From positions 124,001 to 188,000 of the forward strand of contig NZ_PNLB01000003.1 of assembly GCF_013822795.1 (NCBI RefSeq): a stretch of DNA of 64,000 bases, in the 5' to 3' direction. The position numbers and the translations under genes are program-made. Positions 16,662 through 24,963 of the stretch are shown here, one piece after another (the stretch's first letter is position 1; each line of letters opens with the position of its first letter). This stretch comes from Phenylobacterium sp. Its GTDB lineage: Bacteria; Pseudomonadota; Alphaproteobacteria; Caulobacterales; Caulobacteraceae. A model generated the notes under the pieces. It had not been told where the DNA came from, made no database searches, and worked only from the letters and a program-made list of their open reading frames with translations.

Positions 16662-17764
16662 CGCCTGAGAACGCGCGCCTCGCTCAATTGCGCGGCGGCC
16701 TTCCGGCCGTCGAGGTCGGCGCGCGCGGGCTCGAAGGCGTAGCGCGCAACACTGCCTGCACCCGCCTGCGGGCGATTGTCATCGCCGGCCTCACGCCCAG
16801 CGAAGTCATCGAAAAGGTTTTCCATGAAGCCGGCGACGCCATGTCGCCCTTCGCCATGACGCTGTCCCAGAGCTTCGAACGGCGGCTGCTGGGCAACGGC
16901 GGTTCTTCGCTGCTGACCGCCTACCGCGAGAAGGGCCTGCTCACCCAGACCGAGGTGAAGATCACCTCGGTCGAAGACATGGCCCCGGGCGACACCGCCA
17001 TGGCGCGGGCGCGTCGCGAGAGCGAAACGCAACGGCTGCTCGACCTAAAGCTCGCTGGCGACCCCCGCGCCCCGAACCTTATCTTGAGACCCAGGCTGCC
17101 GCTTGAAATCGTCGGCGTCTACCATCCAGTGGAGCTGGCCTATTTGGTCGCCAGCGACACCGAACCCGCCTACCGGGTGGGCGTGATCAAGTCGTTCGCC
17201 GACCGGGGCGGTAAGACCGACAAGAGCGACATCCGCGCCGCCTGCCGCGAAGCCGCCGTCGGCACGCTCGCCCTGCGTCAGCACATCGCTCGCCGTAGCC
17301 GCGCCCCCGAGATGGCGGTCGACAAGATCGACCTGGTGCTGCGCGCGCCAGGCTCGTTCAACCCACGTCTCTTTGCTCAAATGCGGGCGGAATCCGAGTT
17401 GGCCTCCCTCATCCGCGCGCTCGCTACGGCACCGGCGGACCTGGACGATGTGGAACGACTGCTGCCAGCCGGCGGCACGCTGGCCGATCCTGCCATGATC
17501 GAGCGGCTGCCCAACAACTATCGTTCCGCCTGCAAAGAGCATTGCGCGCTCTGGGAGCGATGCCGCGCGCACGCGCTGGCGGCCGGCCAGCCGATCGTCC
17601 TGGGCGATCTCGCCGCCGAGCAGCTAGCGGCGGCCGGCTCCATTTCACGGGCCCTGGACCTCTGGAACGGCCGTGGCCGGCCGCCTGAGAACGAGGCGGA
17701 AGCCACGCTCATGGAGGCGCTGCGCGACGCCGGCCAGGTGCTGGATCGGATCGCCAATGGCTGA
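16658..17764 (+). CDS. Cas4/RecB-like putative Fe-S nuclease
   Basis: 368 aa, GTG start overlapping the previous stop. The central segment (about 150-200: PVELAYLVASD, YRVGVIKSF with Lys178, then AACREAAVG) resembles a RecB-type core strand followed by the Q-motif helix. Cysteines fall at 34, 292, 296 and 302. One N-terminal Cys plus a tight C-terminal trio is the [4Fe-4S] layout of Cas4, AddB and Dna2 nucleases. A clear (D/E)xK is not seen: the position two before Lys178 is Val. The enzyme may therefore be divergent or inactive. It sits two genes upstream of an SF1 helicase, and nuclease-helicase pairing is common in DNA-processing defence systems. Moderate confidence for the family, low for activity. 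Confidence 0.5.
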   Translation: MTPENARLAQLRGGLPAVEVGARGLEGVARNTACTRLRAIVIAGLTPSEVIEKVFHEAGDAMSPFAMTLSQSFERRLLGNGGSSLLTAYREKGLLTQTEVKITSVEDMAPGDTAMARARRESETQRLLDLKLAGDPRAPNLILRPRLPLEIVGVYHPVELAYLVASDTEPAYRVGVIKSFADRGGKTDKSDIRAACREAAVGTLALRQHIARRSRAPEMAVDKIDLVLRAPGSFNPRLFAQMRAESELASLIRALATAPADLDDVERLLPAGGTLADPAMIERLPNNYRSACKEHCALWERCRAHALAAGQPIVLGDLAAEQLAAAGSISRALDLWNGRGRPPENEAEATLMEALRDAGQVLDRIANG

Positions 17765-19190
17765 CCTCCTTCACGTCGCCGCCCGGCTGCGCGCCCTCCA
17801 AAACGGCCAGGCCGTGCCCATCGTTTCTCAGCGCCAGGTGGTGATCCAGCCGCACGCCAAGATCCTCACCCTGATCTCGATGGCCGGCGAAGACACCTCC
17901 GTCCATGCGGCAGCCTTCGGCGGGTTCGGCGATCCCGCCCAAGTTTTCATTGTCGCCGATCCACGTCGCCGCGACGACCAAAACGCGCTGTTGCGCGAGC
18001 TCCTGCCGCTGTTTGAAGCCTACTACGCGCAGTGTCGCGCCGACGGGACGTTCCCGCAAATCTGGGTCTCCTCGGCCGGCGCCCTCGGACACCTCGACAC
18101 CCTCGCCGACCGCCTGCGGTTCACCGACGAGCCGGACATGCGCCGGCTCGGTGAACTCTGGACCTATGCGGGCGAACGCTCGCCGGTCGCCGGTCAACAG
18201 GCGCTTATCAGTGCGTCGGGGGCGCTGCGCCTGCACTACGCCACCGGCCAGCAGGAGGCCGAGGACGAACACCTGCTGACCCTTCTGACCTGGATCGATC
18301 CGCCCCCCGGTCGCGATATCTTCGCCGCCGTCGCCATTGCGGAAGAAACGCCTGTGGGTGTGAAGACCGACCCAGCCTTCGACAGCTCCACGCTGCAGCC
18401 CGCGATCGAGGCCTTTCACAAGGCCGCGCCTGGCGCCGAGCAGGCGTTCCACCAGACGCGTATTCACCACATGCTCGAAGGAGTCATCCGGCCCATCTAC
18501 ACGGCCACACAGCGGGCGATCGCCGTGCTGGCCCAGCCGCGCTGGCTCGACAACCCGGCGTTGATCGCGTTGGCCCAACAGGAGACCGAGGAGTTCGAGC
18601 GCTTCATGCAGGCCCGCGACCAGAGCCATCGCCTCCCTTACAAAGACCGTCCTAAGGCCGCCGCAATGAAGGTCGCCGCCCGCGAACGTGCTGTCAGCAA
18701 CGTGGAGGCCGGGATGCTCCGTCACGACAACGCCGCACGCGAACGCGGCGTGGTGAAGGGCAGCGTGCTGCGCGGCCAGCTGGTCGGCAGACACGAGCAT
18801 CACCTCGGGCCGCGGCAGTATGAATACGACCTCGTGCTTAGCAGCCACCAGGACGGTCTGCATCTACGCCTTGGCGATGAACTCTGGCTGTTCGACAGGG
18901 GCAATCTGGTGATGCGAGTCACCGAAATCGAGCGGCGCGGAGCGTTTACCTGGGTCACGGGCCGTGTCGGCACGCCAGGCAAAAACGTCGCCAAGAAGAT
19001 GACTGTCGGCCCGACGCTAGATTTCGGGCCAAAAGCGCCAGACTGGCCGGGAATCGCGGGGGATCTCAGCCAAATGATGACGCGCCTGGCGCGCGAGCCC
19101 TGGACCCACGGCGACGTGCTTCCGCCCGCCACACCTAGCCTTCGCATGAAGCCGGCGAACCTTCGCGCTGTCGTGGAGGACCTGGCATGA
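17757..19190 (+). CDS. Unknown protein of the nuclease/helicase-like operon
   Basis: 477 aa from the ATG at 17757, overlapping the previous gene by 8 bp and the helicase gene by 4 bp (ATGA). No family recognised. The N-terminal half is mixed alpha/beta (ILTLISMAGED, VFIVADPRRRDD, QIWVSSAGALGHLD). A middle helical part follows. The C-terminal third (about 325-420) is beta-rich with a barrel-like pattern (DELWLFDRGNLVMRV, TWVTGRVG), as in OB or SH3-like nucleic-acid-binding folds. No transmembrane segments or signal. Its place between the putative nuclease and the helicase suggests a structural or specificity subunit. Confidence 0.6.
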   Translation: MADLLHVAARLRALQNGQAVPIVSQRQVVIQPHAKILTLISMAGEDTSVHAAAFGGFGDPAQVFIVADPRRRDDQNALLRELLPLFEAYYAQCRADGTFPQIWVSSAGALGHLDTLADRLRFTDEPDMRRLGELWTYAGERSPVAGQQALISASGALRLHYATGQQEAEDEHLLTLLTWIDPPPGRDIFAAVAIAEETPVGVKTDPAFDSSTLQPAIEAFHKAAPGAEQAFHQTRIHHMLEGVIRPIYTATQRAIAVLAQPRWLDNPALIALAQQETEEFERFMQARDQSHRLPYKDRPKAAAMKVAARERAVSNVEAGMLRHDNAARERGVVKGSVLRGQLVGRHEHHLGPRQYEYDLVLSSHQDGLHLRLGDELWLFDRGNLVMRVTEIERRGAFTWVTGRVGTPGKNVAKKMTVGPTLDFGPKAPDWPGIAGDLSQMMTRLAREPWTHGDVLPPATPSLRMKPANLRAVVEDLA

Positions 19191-20542
19191 GCGGCGCACC
19201 GGATCCACAGGCGACCGCCGACGCGGCCTTTGATGCGGTCCTAGCGAGCCAGTGGCAAGGCGTTCCCGCCCTAGTCCTGCGCTCACCTCCGGGCGCTGGA
19301 AAGACTGGTGTGGCGCAGCGCATGGCATTGCAAAGCGCTGCTCTGCTCCACGAACGCTGCATGGTCGTCACCCAGACGAACGAACAGGCGTTCGAGCTAA
19401 CGCGCCGCCTGGCCGCGAACGCCCGCGGGCTGCCCATCTACATGTTCGCCAAGAAGTCGCTGGCTTTGCCTGACGACCTTCGTCAGTCGCCGAGGGTCAT
19501 ACCCGTCCATCGGATCGGCGACCTGCCACATGGGCCTTCCATCACCGTCGGCAACGCGGCGAAATGGTCGTGGATTCAAACCCCCGATCAGATGTTCGAC
19601 ATGCAGATTGTCGACGAGGCCTTCCAGCTTCCGGACTACAAATATCATCTGATCGCCAACCTCGCGCCGCGCCACGCACTGATCGGCGACCCGGGCCAGA
19701 TCGACCCCTTCGTGAATTGCGAGATCGAGCGTTGGCGCTGTGATCCGTCCGGCCCTCAGGTCTCGTGCCCCGCGGCGCTGGTGAAACGCCACCCAGACGT
19801 GATGCAGCTTGCCCTGCCGGTATCACGCCGACTGAACGAAGACACGGTCAGCATCATCCAGCCGGCCTTCTATCCGGACATGCCGTTCCAGGCGATGAGT
19901 CGCGACCGCTCGGTCCGCTTCCAGGTCGCCGGGATCATGCCCTTCGATGCTGCACTGGACGGTGTGGCGGCTGGTGCCTCCATCGTCATGGTGGAGCTGC
20001 CGCCGCAGATAACCGGCGAAGCAGACCGTGAATTGGCCGAGGAGCTCGTCGCTTCAATCTTACGCCTGCTGCGCCGCGGCCCCCGAATGAGCGACGACGG
20101 CCATGTCCGTGACGTGACCCCGGCGGACATCGGTGTCGTCTGCGCCCACGTCAGCCAGGTCAACGCCGTGCGCGAGCGACTAGGGCCTGGCCTCTCCGAT
20201 GTCTTCGTGGAAACCGCAAACCGGTTCCAGGGCATCGAACGGCCCTTCATGTTCGTCCACCACCCGCTGTCGGGCCGCGCCGACGCCACGGCGTTCCACC
20301 TCGACGCCGGACGCCTCTGCGTAATGTTGTCCCGCCACCGGATTGGCTGCTGGATTTTCGGCCGCCAGGGGATCACCGAGCAGCTCATACGCTTCGCCCC
20401 CGCCGGTGACCGCGCGCTCGGGATTGATGAGGACGCGGAGTACCGCGGTTGGCGAGCCCATCTGACCCTCCTGGCGGCGTTGTCCCAGGCGCACCGGATG
20501 TTTCCTGCTGTTTATGGGCTTGCGCCATCTAGCGCCGCGTGA
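19187..20542 (+). CDS. SF1 helicase-like ATPase (Dna2/UvrD-C_2 type)
   Basis: 451 aa. Helicase motifs appear in order: Walker A SPPGAGKT (33-40), motif II IVDEAFQ (Asp143-Glu144), motif III GDPGQIDP (about 170), motif V ETANRFQGIE, and motif VI VMLSRHRIG near residue 385. This is a minimal superfamily 1 core, shorter than UvrD or Dna2, with no nuclease domain fused. It is the last gene of a four-gene unit in which every junction overlaps. It probably powers DNA unwinding or translocation for the Cas4-like protein two genes upstream. Confidence 0.8.
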   Translation: MSGAPDPQATADAAFDAVLASQWQGVPALVLRSPPGAGKTGVAQRMALQSAALLHERCMVVTQTNEQAFELTRRLAANARGLPIYMFAKKSLALPDDLRQSPRVIPVHRIGDLPHGPSITVGNAAKWSWIQTPDQMFDMQIVDEAFQLPDYKYHLIANLAPRHALIGDPGQIDPFVNCEIERWRCDPSGPQVSCPAALVKRHPDVMQLALPVSRRLNEDTVSIIQPAFYPDMPFQAMSRDRSVRFQVAGIMPFDAALDGVAAGASIVMVELPPQITGEADRELAEELVASILRLLRRGPRMSDDGHVRDVTPADIGVVCAHVSQVNAVRERLGPGLSDVFVETANRFQGIERPFMFVHHPLSGRADATAFHLDAGRLCVMLSRHRIGCWIFGRQGITEQLIRFAPAGDRALGIDEDAEYRGWRAHLTLLAALSQAHRMFPAVYGLAPSSAA

Positions 20543-21299
20543 GCCCGCGCTCGTCCCATCGCCTCCATTGGGGCCGCGAGCAGACGATAAGAGGTTCGCC
20601 ATGAAGCCAACCCGGCCACGGTCGCCGGCACGGGGCTAGTTGTCGATTGCGGCCATTTGCGATGGGCCGCTATGTGGCCGTTTCAGACGCACTGGCTTTG
20701 GGATGCAACGCGGTGCGCTGAGCGGGTATTTTGGATGTCCGCTTTGAGCCCATTCCGGCCCCGCCCACAGGCACTGAAAACAGACTGAAGCCACGAGAAA
20801 CAAAACTCGTCGCAAGTCGTGGGATCTCTAAGGTCATCGACGCAACCCATTGATCTGATGGGCGATGGTGAGAACTGCGCTCCCTCCCCTTTTATCTTGC
20901 CCTCTTAATCGGTCTGCTGCTTTTCGGGGTCTTCATATGGATCTCCTGGATGCGGGTTGTACGCCCGAACCGACGGCGACGCCGCGACACGCCTGCGTGT
21001 GCGATCGCCGGCCCGGAGCCTGGTCGGCGGCCGAGTCCTGATGCGCCGTGCACTCTTCCGCGCTCATCGACGGCGGGGTCTCGACCGACTGGGCGGTGCT
21101 GGATCCGTCGCGGCGCATGTCGGCATCGGTCTCGCGGGGCAGCATCACAGGCACTCCGGCGTGGTCCTGGATCGCTCCGGCCACAGGCAAGATATCGTGC
21201 TTCCCGCTTTCCTGGTCTGCATCAGTCCTCATCCGCCGGGGGCGGATCTCCTTCGCGGTCAGGCGGAGCTGGCGGCGGCGTGACAGTCAGGGCGCAGCG
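20543..21299. other. 757-bp non-coding stretch between the helicase operon and the IS110 element
   Basis: No supported gene. A leftward frame at 20933-21232 has no recognisable features. At 20684-20716 the motif CAGACGCACTGG followed by an A/T-rich step and CGCGGT recurs in closely similar form at 56983-57013, so a short dispersed repeat is present. The right part may include the 3' end of the IS110 element, but I could not find its edge. Confidence 0.4.
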
Positions 21300-22382
21300 T
21301 CATGCGTAAGCGCCCAGCAGTTTGCGGTCCTTGGCCGTCGCCCCGCCGTCGGCGGCGCCGGTCGTGGCCGCATCGGCGTAAACGGTGCCGTCGCGCCACA
21401 TGGCGTGCATGATCACGGCGAGCTTGCGGGCCACGGCGACGACCGCCTTCTTGTGGCAGCGTTTGGCGAGGGTCTCGCCCCAGGTCTTGAGCGCGCTGCG
21501 CCCCTTGTAGCGGGTCAGCATCGCCGAGGCCGCCTCGTAGAGGGCGCGCCGGACATCGGGATCGCCGGCCTTGCTGATGCGGCCCTGGATGTCGATCGAC
21601 GTGCCCGACTGCCAGCGCTTGGAGGTCAGGCCGAAGTAGGCGCCGACGTCGCGGGAGCGTTTGAACCGCATCGGATCGTCGACCGCCGTGCGGAAGGTCA
21701 GGGCCGCGATCGGCCCGACGCCGGGGATGGCCATGAAGCGCCGGCACACGTCGTCCTGGGCCACCGCGCGCACGGTCAGGGCGTGCAGCTTGAGGTACTG
21801 GGTCCACAAGGCCGCGCGCGCGATCAGCATGCAGTCCATCAGTTCGGCGGTCAGCGGATCGTCGGCGCAGGCGTCGCGGACGGCCCGGTCGAACGCGCCC
21901 CGGCCGACCTTGGCCAGCTTGACGCCGAAACTCTTCAGCGAATGGCGGATGCTGTTTTCGAGGTCGAGGAATTTGCGCTTCAGGTTGCGGCGCTGGATCA
22001 GCAGCAGCCGCAGCCGATAGGCCGCTTCGGTCTTCACATGGGCGGTCCGGTACCAGCCGGTCCGCATCAGGTGGGCCAGCCCCAGGGCGTCGGTCGCGTC
22101 GGTCTTGTTGCGCTGGGCCGACAGCGCCGCGCGCACGTGGCGGGTCTCCAGGCAGGTCGCCGGCACGCCCAGGGCTTTCAGCGCCGGCTGCAGCCACGGC
22201 GACAGCGCCCCGGCCTCGTGCCCGGCCCGTCGCAGCGTGGCGCGCCAGGGCGCCAGGGCCCGGGCGATGGCCTCCGGCTCGGTCGCCACCGTCGCCTCCA
22301 GCCGCACCTCGCCCTGCAGATCGATGACGCAGATCGCCGTCTCGGCCACGCCCACGTCCAGGCCCGCATAGTGTTCCGTCAT
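21300..22382 (-). CDS. IS110-family transposase
   Basis: 360 aa. The N-terminal DEDD domain starts GLDVG (Asp9) and has the acidic pair in NKTDATDA (Asp95, Asp98). The C-terminal Transposase_20 domain has the signature IPGVGPIAALTF and then SGTS...GRISKAGDPDVRR with the conserved serine region. The length is normal and the gene looks intact. IS110 elements lack ordinary inverted repeats, insert at specific short targets and use an RNA from the non-coding end of the element as the bridge RNA that guides recombination. In IS110-type members this lies upstream of the gene, which here means 22383 onward. Confidence 0.9.
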   Translation of the reverse strand: MTEHYAGLDVGVAETAICVIDLQGEVRLEATVATEPEAIARALAPWRATLRRAGHEAGALSPWLQPALKALGVPATCLETRHVRAALSAQRNKTDATDALGLAHLMRTGWYRTAHVKTEAAYRLRLLLIQRRNLKRKFLDLENSIRHSLKSFGVKLAKVGRGAFDRAVRDACADDPLTAELMDCMLIARAALWTQYLKLHALTVRAVAQDDVCRRFMAIPGVGPIAALTFRTAVDDPMRFKRSRDVGAYFGLTSKRWQSGTSIDIQGRISKAGDPDVRRALYEAASAMLTRYKGRSALKTWGETLAKRCHKKAVVAVARKLAVIMHAMWRDGTVYADAATTGAADGGATAKDRKLLGAYA

Positions 22383-22750
22383 CGTCCCTCTCCGCCGTTG
22401 AGCGGGTCGCGGCGGTGCGCCCGCAACAGCGACAACGCCGACGGACGCGACGGCGTGGCCGGGCGCGGCGACGGGCGCGCGGCCCGCCGGCCCGATTACA
22501 CCGGCACTCCGTCACTTCCTCCGCCCTCACCGCACCTCCCGCGGACTACAGCGCCTTGCCGCGCCTGACCGCCACGCGGCCCAGAGTGGGGTCGCGAATG
22601 CACAAGGAAGCCGAGCACATCGCTCAGCAACGGCTGCGCCGGCCCTCCAGAAGACGGGGCTCACTCCGAGCCAAGCCCCGCACCTACGTCCCCGGGAAAG
22701 CGACATGAGGTCGGACGCGCGGCGGACTTGAGAGCCCGCCGCGCGCATGC
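22383..22750 (-). other. Non-coding region upstream of the IS110 transposase, possible bridge RNA
   Basis: 368 bp without a supported gene, between the transposase start and the end of the ArdC-like gene. The first ~150 bp are extremely GC-rich with many self-complementary runs (for example GGGCCGGCGGGCC on the leftward strand), as expected for a structured RNA. By family rule the bridge RNA of IS110-type elements is encoded here. The exact element end, RNA boundaries and guide loops cannot be set from one copy. Confidence 0.35.
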
Positions 22751-23653
22751 CTAAGCGTCAGGCGCTTGAAGCGAGACGAGATAGTCGACAGCGCGCTGGG
22801 CGTGGGCCGCAGCCGAGAAGATGAAGCGCTTGTCGCCGGCCAACACCTCGAGCCAACAGCCGATATAGGCCGCATGGTCCTCGCGAGGCGTCAGCTCAAG
22901 TCCCAGGTCCGCGCAGAGGAAGGCCGCGCCGAGTTCGGCGACGAGTTCTTCACGGGCGTAGCCAGCGTCGCCGAAGCGCTTGCGACCGAAGTCGCGATCC
23001 AGCCGGGTTGGATGGCGCGTCCAGTGGGTGCACTCGTGCGCCAGGGTCGCATAGTAGCTCTCGGGGTCGATGAAGGCCTCGAACGGCGGCAACTGCACAT
23101 AGTCGCCGGCCATAGCGTAGTAAGCTTGCTTGCCGCCGTGCCGCACCTCGGCGCCGGTGCCCCCGAAGAAGCGTTCGGCCCGTTCCACCCGCTGCCGCAT
23201 ATCGAGCGCGGGCGCCGCCAGCGCGTAGTAGGCGGCCGGCAGGCCCTCGATCTGATCGACGTTGAAGACGGTGTAGGCCTTCAGAAACGGGATCTTGCGT
23301 TCCACCTCCGCATCGTCCCCGCCCTCTTCGGGGCGGCTGATGGCGTTGGCGTAGACCACGGTTGCGCCCTTCTCGCCCTTGCGGACATGGCCGCCGAACT
23401 CCAGGGCCTGGCGGAAGGTCATCCAGATCGGCGCGGCGTAGCCGCGGGCGAGCGCCTGAGCCCAGAGCAGTAGCACGTTCATCCCGCTGTAGGGCTGGTG
23501 GTTGTGGCGCAGCGGTCGGCTGACGCACCCTGCCAAGTGCTCGGCGGTCCAAGGCCTGGTCCAGGGCGTGACGCCCTTATCCAGGTCGGCCATGATCTGG
23601 TTGGTGACGGCGGCGTAGAGGTCCTGACGCGTGTTCTCGTTGGGGCCGGTCAT
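22751..23653 (-). CDS. ArdC-like antirestriction protein
   Basis: 300 aa. N-terminal DUF1738-type single-strand DNA-binding domain (VTNQIMADLDKG, PWTRPW, GMNVLLLW, WMTFRQA, VRKGEKG). C-terminal zincin domain with HECTH (206-210) and a downstream REELVAELGAAF helix providing the next ligand. ArdC proteins protect incoming plasmid or ICE DNA from host restriction. The length and motifs are normal. It is followed on the same strand upstream by a DUF736 gene, a pairing common in integrative and conjugative elements of alphaproteobacteria. Confidence 0.9.
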   Translation of the reverse strand: MTGPNENTRQDLYAAVTNQIMADLDKGVTPWTRPWTAEHLAGCVSRPLRHNHQPYSGMNVLLLWAQALARGYAAPIWMTFRQALEFGGHVRKGEKGATVVYANAISRPEEGGDDAEVERKIPFLKAYTVFNVDQIEGLPAAYYALAAPALDMRQRVERAERFFGGTGAEVRHGGKQAYYAMAGDYVQLPPFEAFIDPESYYATLAHECTHWTRHPTRLDRDFGRKRFGDAGYAREELVAELGAAFLCADLGLELTPREDHAAYIGCWLEVLAGDKRFIFSAAAHAQRAVDYLVSLQAPDA

Positions 23654-23725
23654 GGCGGCCTCCTTTCGAATTCGGATGGTTTGAGGGAGGCGCCTCGCCG
23701 CTCCACGCGGCGAGGCGTTGGCGGG

Positions 23726-24037
23726 TCAGTCGGCGATGCGGCTGCGCGACCAGATCAGGCTGTAACCTTCGTCGGCGTCGACCAGGCTGGCGTAGATCGG
23801 GACCGCGAAGCTCGGGTCGTCGAGCTTGACCGAGAGGTAATCGCGGTTCTCCCGCGAGACCCTCTTCCAGGCCGCGCCGAACTCGGTCTGCTCTGCGAAG
23901 ATGCGATAGTCCGGGGCCTTGTCGTTATCCTTCTCGGCCGGGCGGAACTGGACCGCCTTGGCGTTGAGGGTCAGGGTCTTGATGGCGCCGCAAATGGAGC
24001 CGTCTTCATGCTTGGCGAAGGTGCCGATGGTGGCCAT
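23726..24037 (-). CDS. DUF736 family protein
   Basis: 103 aa from the ATG at 24037, chosen for the GAGGAGG just upstream and because MATIGTF is the standard family start. The characteristic pattern is present: ICGAIKTLTLNAK, PDYRIFAE, EFGAAWKR, DYLSVKLDDPSF, SLIWSR. DUF736 proteins are small and cytosolic, have no known function, and are found almost only on plasmids and ICEs of alphaproteobacteria. It neighbours the ArdC-like gene and probably shares its transcript. Confidence 0.9.
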   Translation of the reverse strand: MATIGTFAKHEDGSICGAIKTLTLNAKAVQFRPAEKDNDKAPDYRIFAEQTEFGAAWKRVSRENRDYLSVKLDDPSFAVPIYASLVDADEGYSLIWSRSRIAD

Positions 24038-24066
24038 GTGGGCCTCCTCTTGAGGTCTCTCGGCCA

Positions 24067-24298
24067 CGCCCATCGCGGCCTTGATGGCGATCGGCAGTCC
24101 GCAGGCGCAGGCCCCTGCAGCCCGGTAGGGCCCGGAGCGGAGCGCAGGACGGCCCCGGCGAGGGCTTCTTGCCTCGCGAGGAATGACGGCGCAGCCGTCA
24201 GGGGAAGAAGGCCAAGGGCCCGGGGCCGTTGCGGAGGGTCTGCGGCGGCGAAGCCGCTATCCTGCGGCCAGATCAGGCCATCAAGGCCGCGATGGGCG
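24067..24298. repeat. Perfect 22-bp inverted repeat around a 188-bp spacer
   Basis: The left arm (24067-24088) begins CGCCCATCGCGG; the right arm (24277-24298) is its exact reverse complement, and similarity continues past the arms with one mismatch. The spacer holds smaller hairpins such as GACGGCGCAGCCGTC. It lies upstream of DUF736 in the mobile-element block, where a replication, transfer or regulatory site could be expected. Both arms can also encode AIKAAMG on opposite strands, so duplicated coding sequence is an alternative. Confidence 0.45.
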
Positions 24299-24624
24299 CG
24301 GCCCGCTGCAGACATCGAGGCGCCACGCCCCGCCATCGGTTCGAAGCAGGCAAGAAGATGAACCTTGCAGCAGCGCCGCGCGGCCCGGGCGCCTCTGCGC
24401 CAAGCGGCCTTTGCGCCCGGCCGTTGGACGTCGCCAAGCGCGGTGCGCAGCTCTCAGGCAGCCAGGCCGCGTCAGGGACGATGGGTTCGGCGGGGCGACC
24501 ATATTGGGCTGCAAGCTTGCCAGGCGTCCTGCGGCCTCGCCTTCCGCCGCGTCGGCGAAGGCCGTTAGGATCAGCCCCTTGGTCACCCCCGTGCACCGAG
24601 TCGCCAGTCGGCGCGCCCGCCGTC
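24299..24624. other. Non-coding stretch in the mobile-element block
   Basis: No supported gene. Several overlapping frames are open on both strands because of the high GC content, but none has a ribosome-binding site or recognisable motif. Confidence 0.3.
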
Positions 24625-24798
24625 TCAGCTGACGAGGGAGACCCAGAGTTGGGCCAACCCGACCAGGGCCAGCAACACAAGGACCACGCCGATCACCAAT
24701 ACGCCCCGCCCGGTGGCGTTGGCCTTGAACCAATCGCCGACCTCTACGGAAAGAGTGTCCTTCGGCTGGGGTTCGGAGGGCTTAGCACGCTCGACCAT
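24625..24798 (-). CDS. Small single-span membrane protein
   Basis: 57 aa from the ATG at 24798; a GTG at 24837 would add 13 residues and cannot be excluded. A charged N-terminal half (VERAKPSEPQPKD) is followed by one strong membrane helix (GVLVIGVVLVLLALVGLAQLW) ending near the C-terminus. No family recognised. It is divergent from the recombinase pair, with an AT-rich dyad between them. Confidence 0.4.
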   Translation of the reverse strand: MVERAKPSEPQPKDTLSVEVGDWFKANATGRGVLVIGVVLVLLALVGLAQLWVSLVS

Positions 24799-24840
24799 TC
24801 GTTCATGGTACGCCCCAAACGGGACTTCCGCGAACACATT

Positions 24841-24857
24841 ATGTATGTTTTATACAT
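24841..24857. promoter_or_regulatory. AT-rich dyad ATGTAT-N5-ATACAT
   Basis: A 6-bp perfect dyad in the only clearly AT-rich spot of this GC-rich block, between the leftward small membrane gene and the rightward recombinase operon. It is a plausible promoter or operator; no cognate regulator is identified. Confidence 0.3.
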
Positions 24858-24963
24858 CGGCGGACCGCCCGCCCGCTTCCGGACCTCAGCCGAGGCGGGG
24901 CTCGAACGAGACGTTGGCCCAACTGACGCTTGCCTTGCGGGGGCGAGGATCTAGCTTTGGGCC

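Noticed and set aside
17709..18863. 384-codon leftward frame inside the nuclease/helicase-like operon
   Set aside because: Antisense shadow; the rightward gene fits the overlapping operon structure.
21048..22568. 506-codon rightward frame over the IS110 transposase
   Set aside because: The transposase on the other strand has full family motifs; this frame has none.
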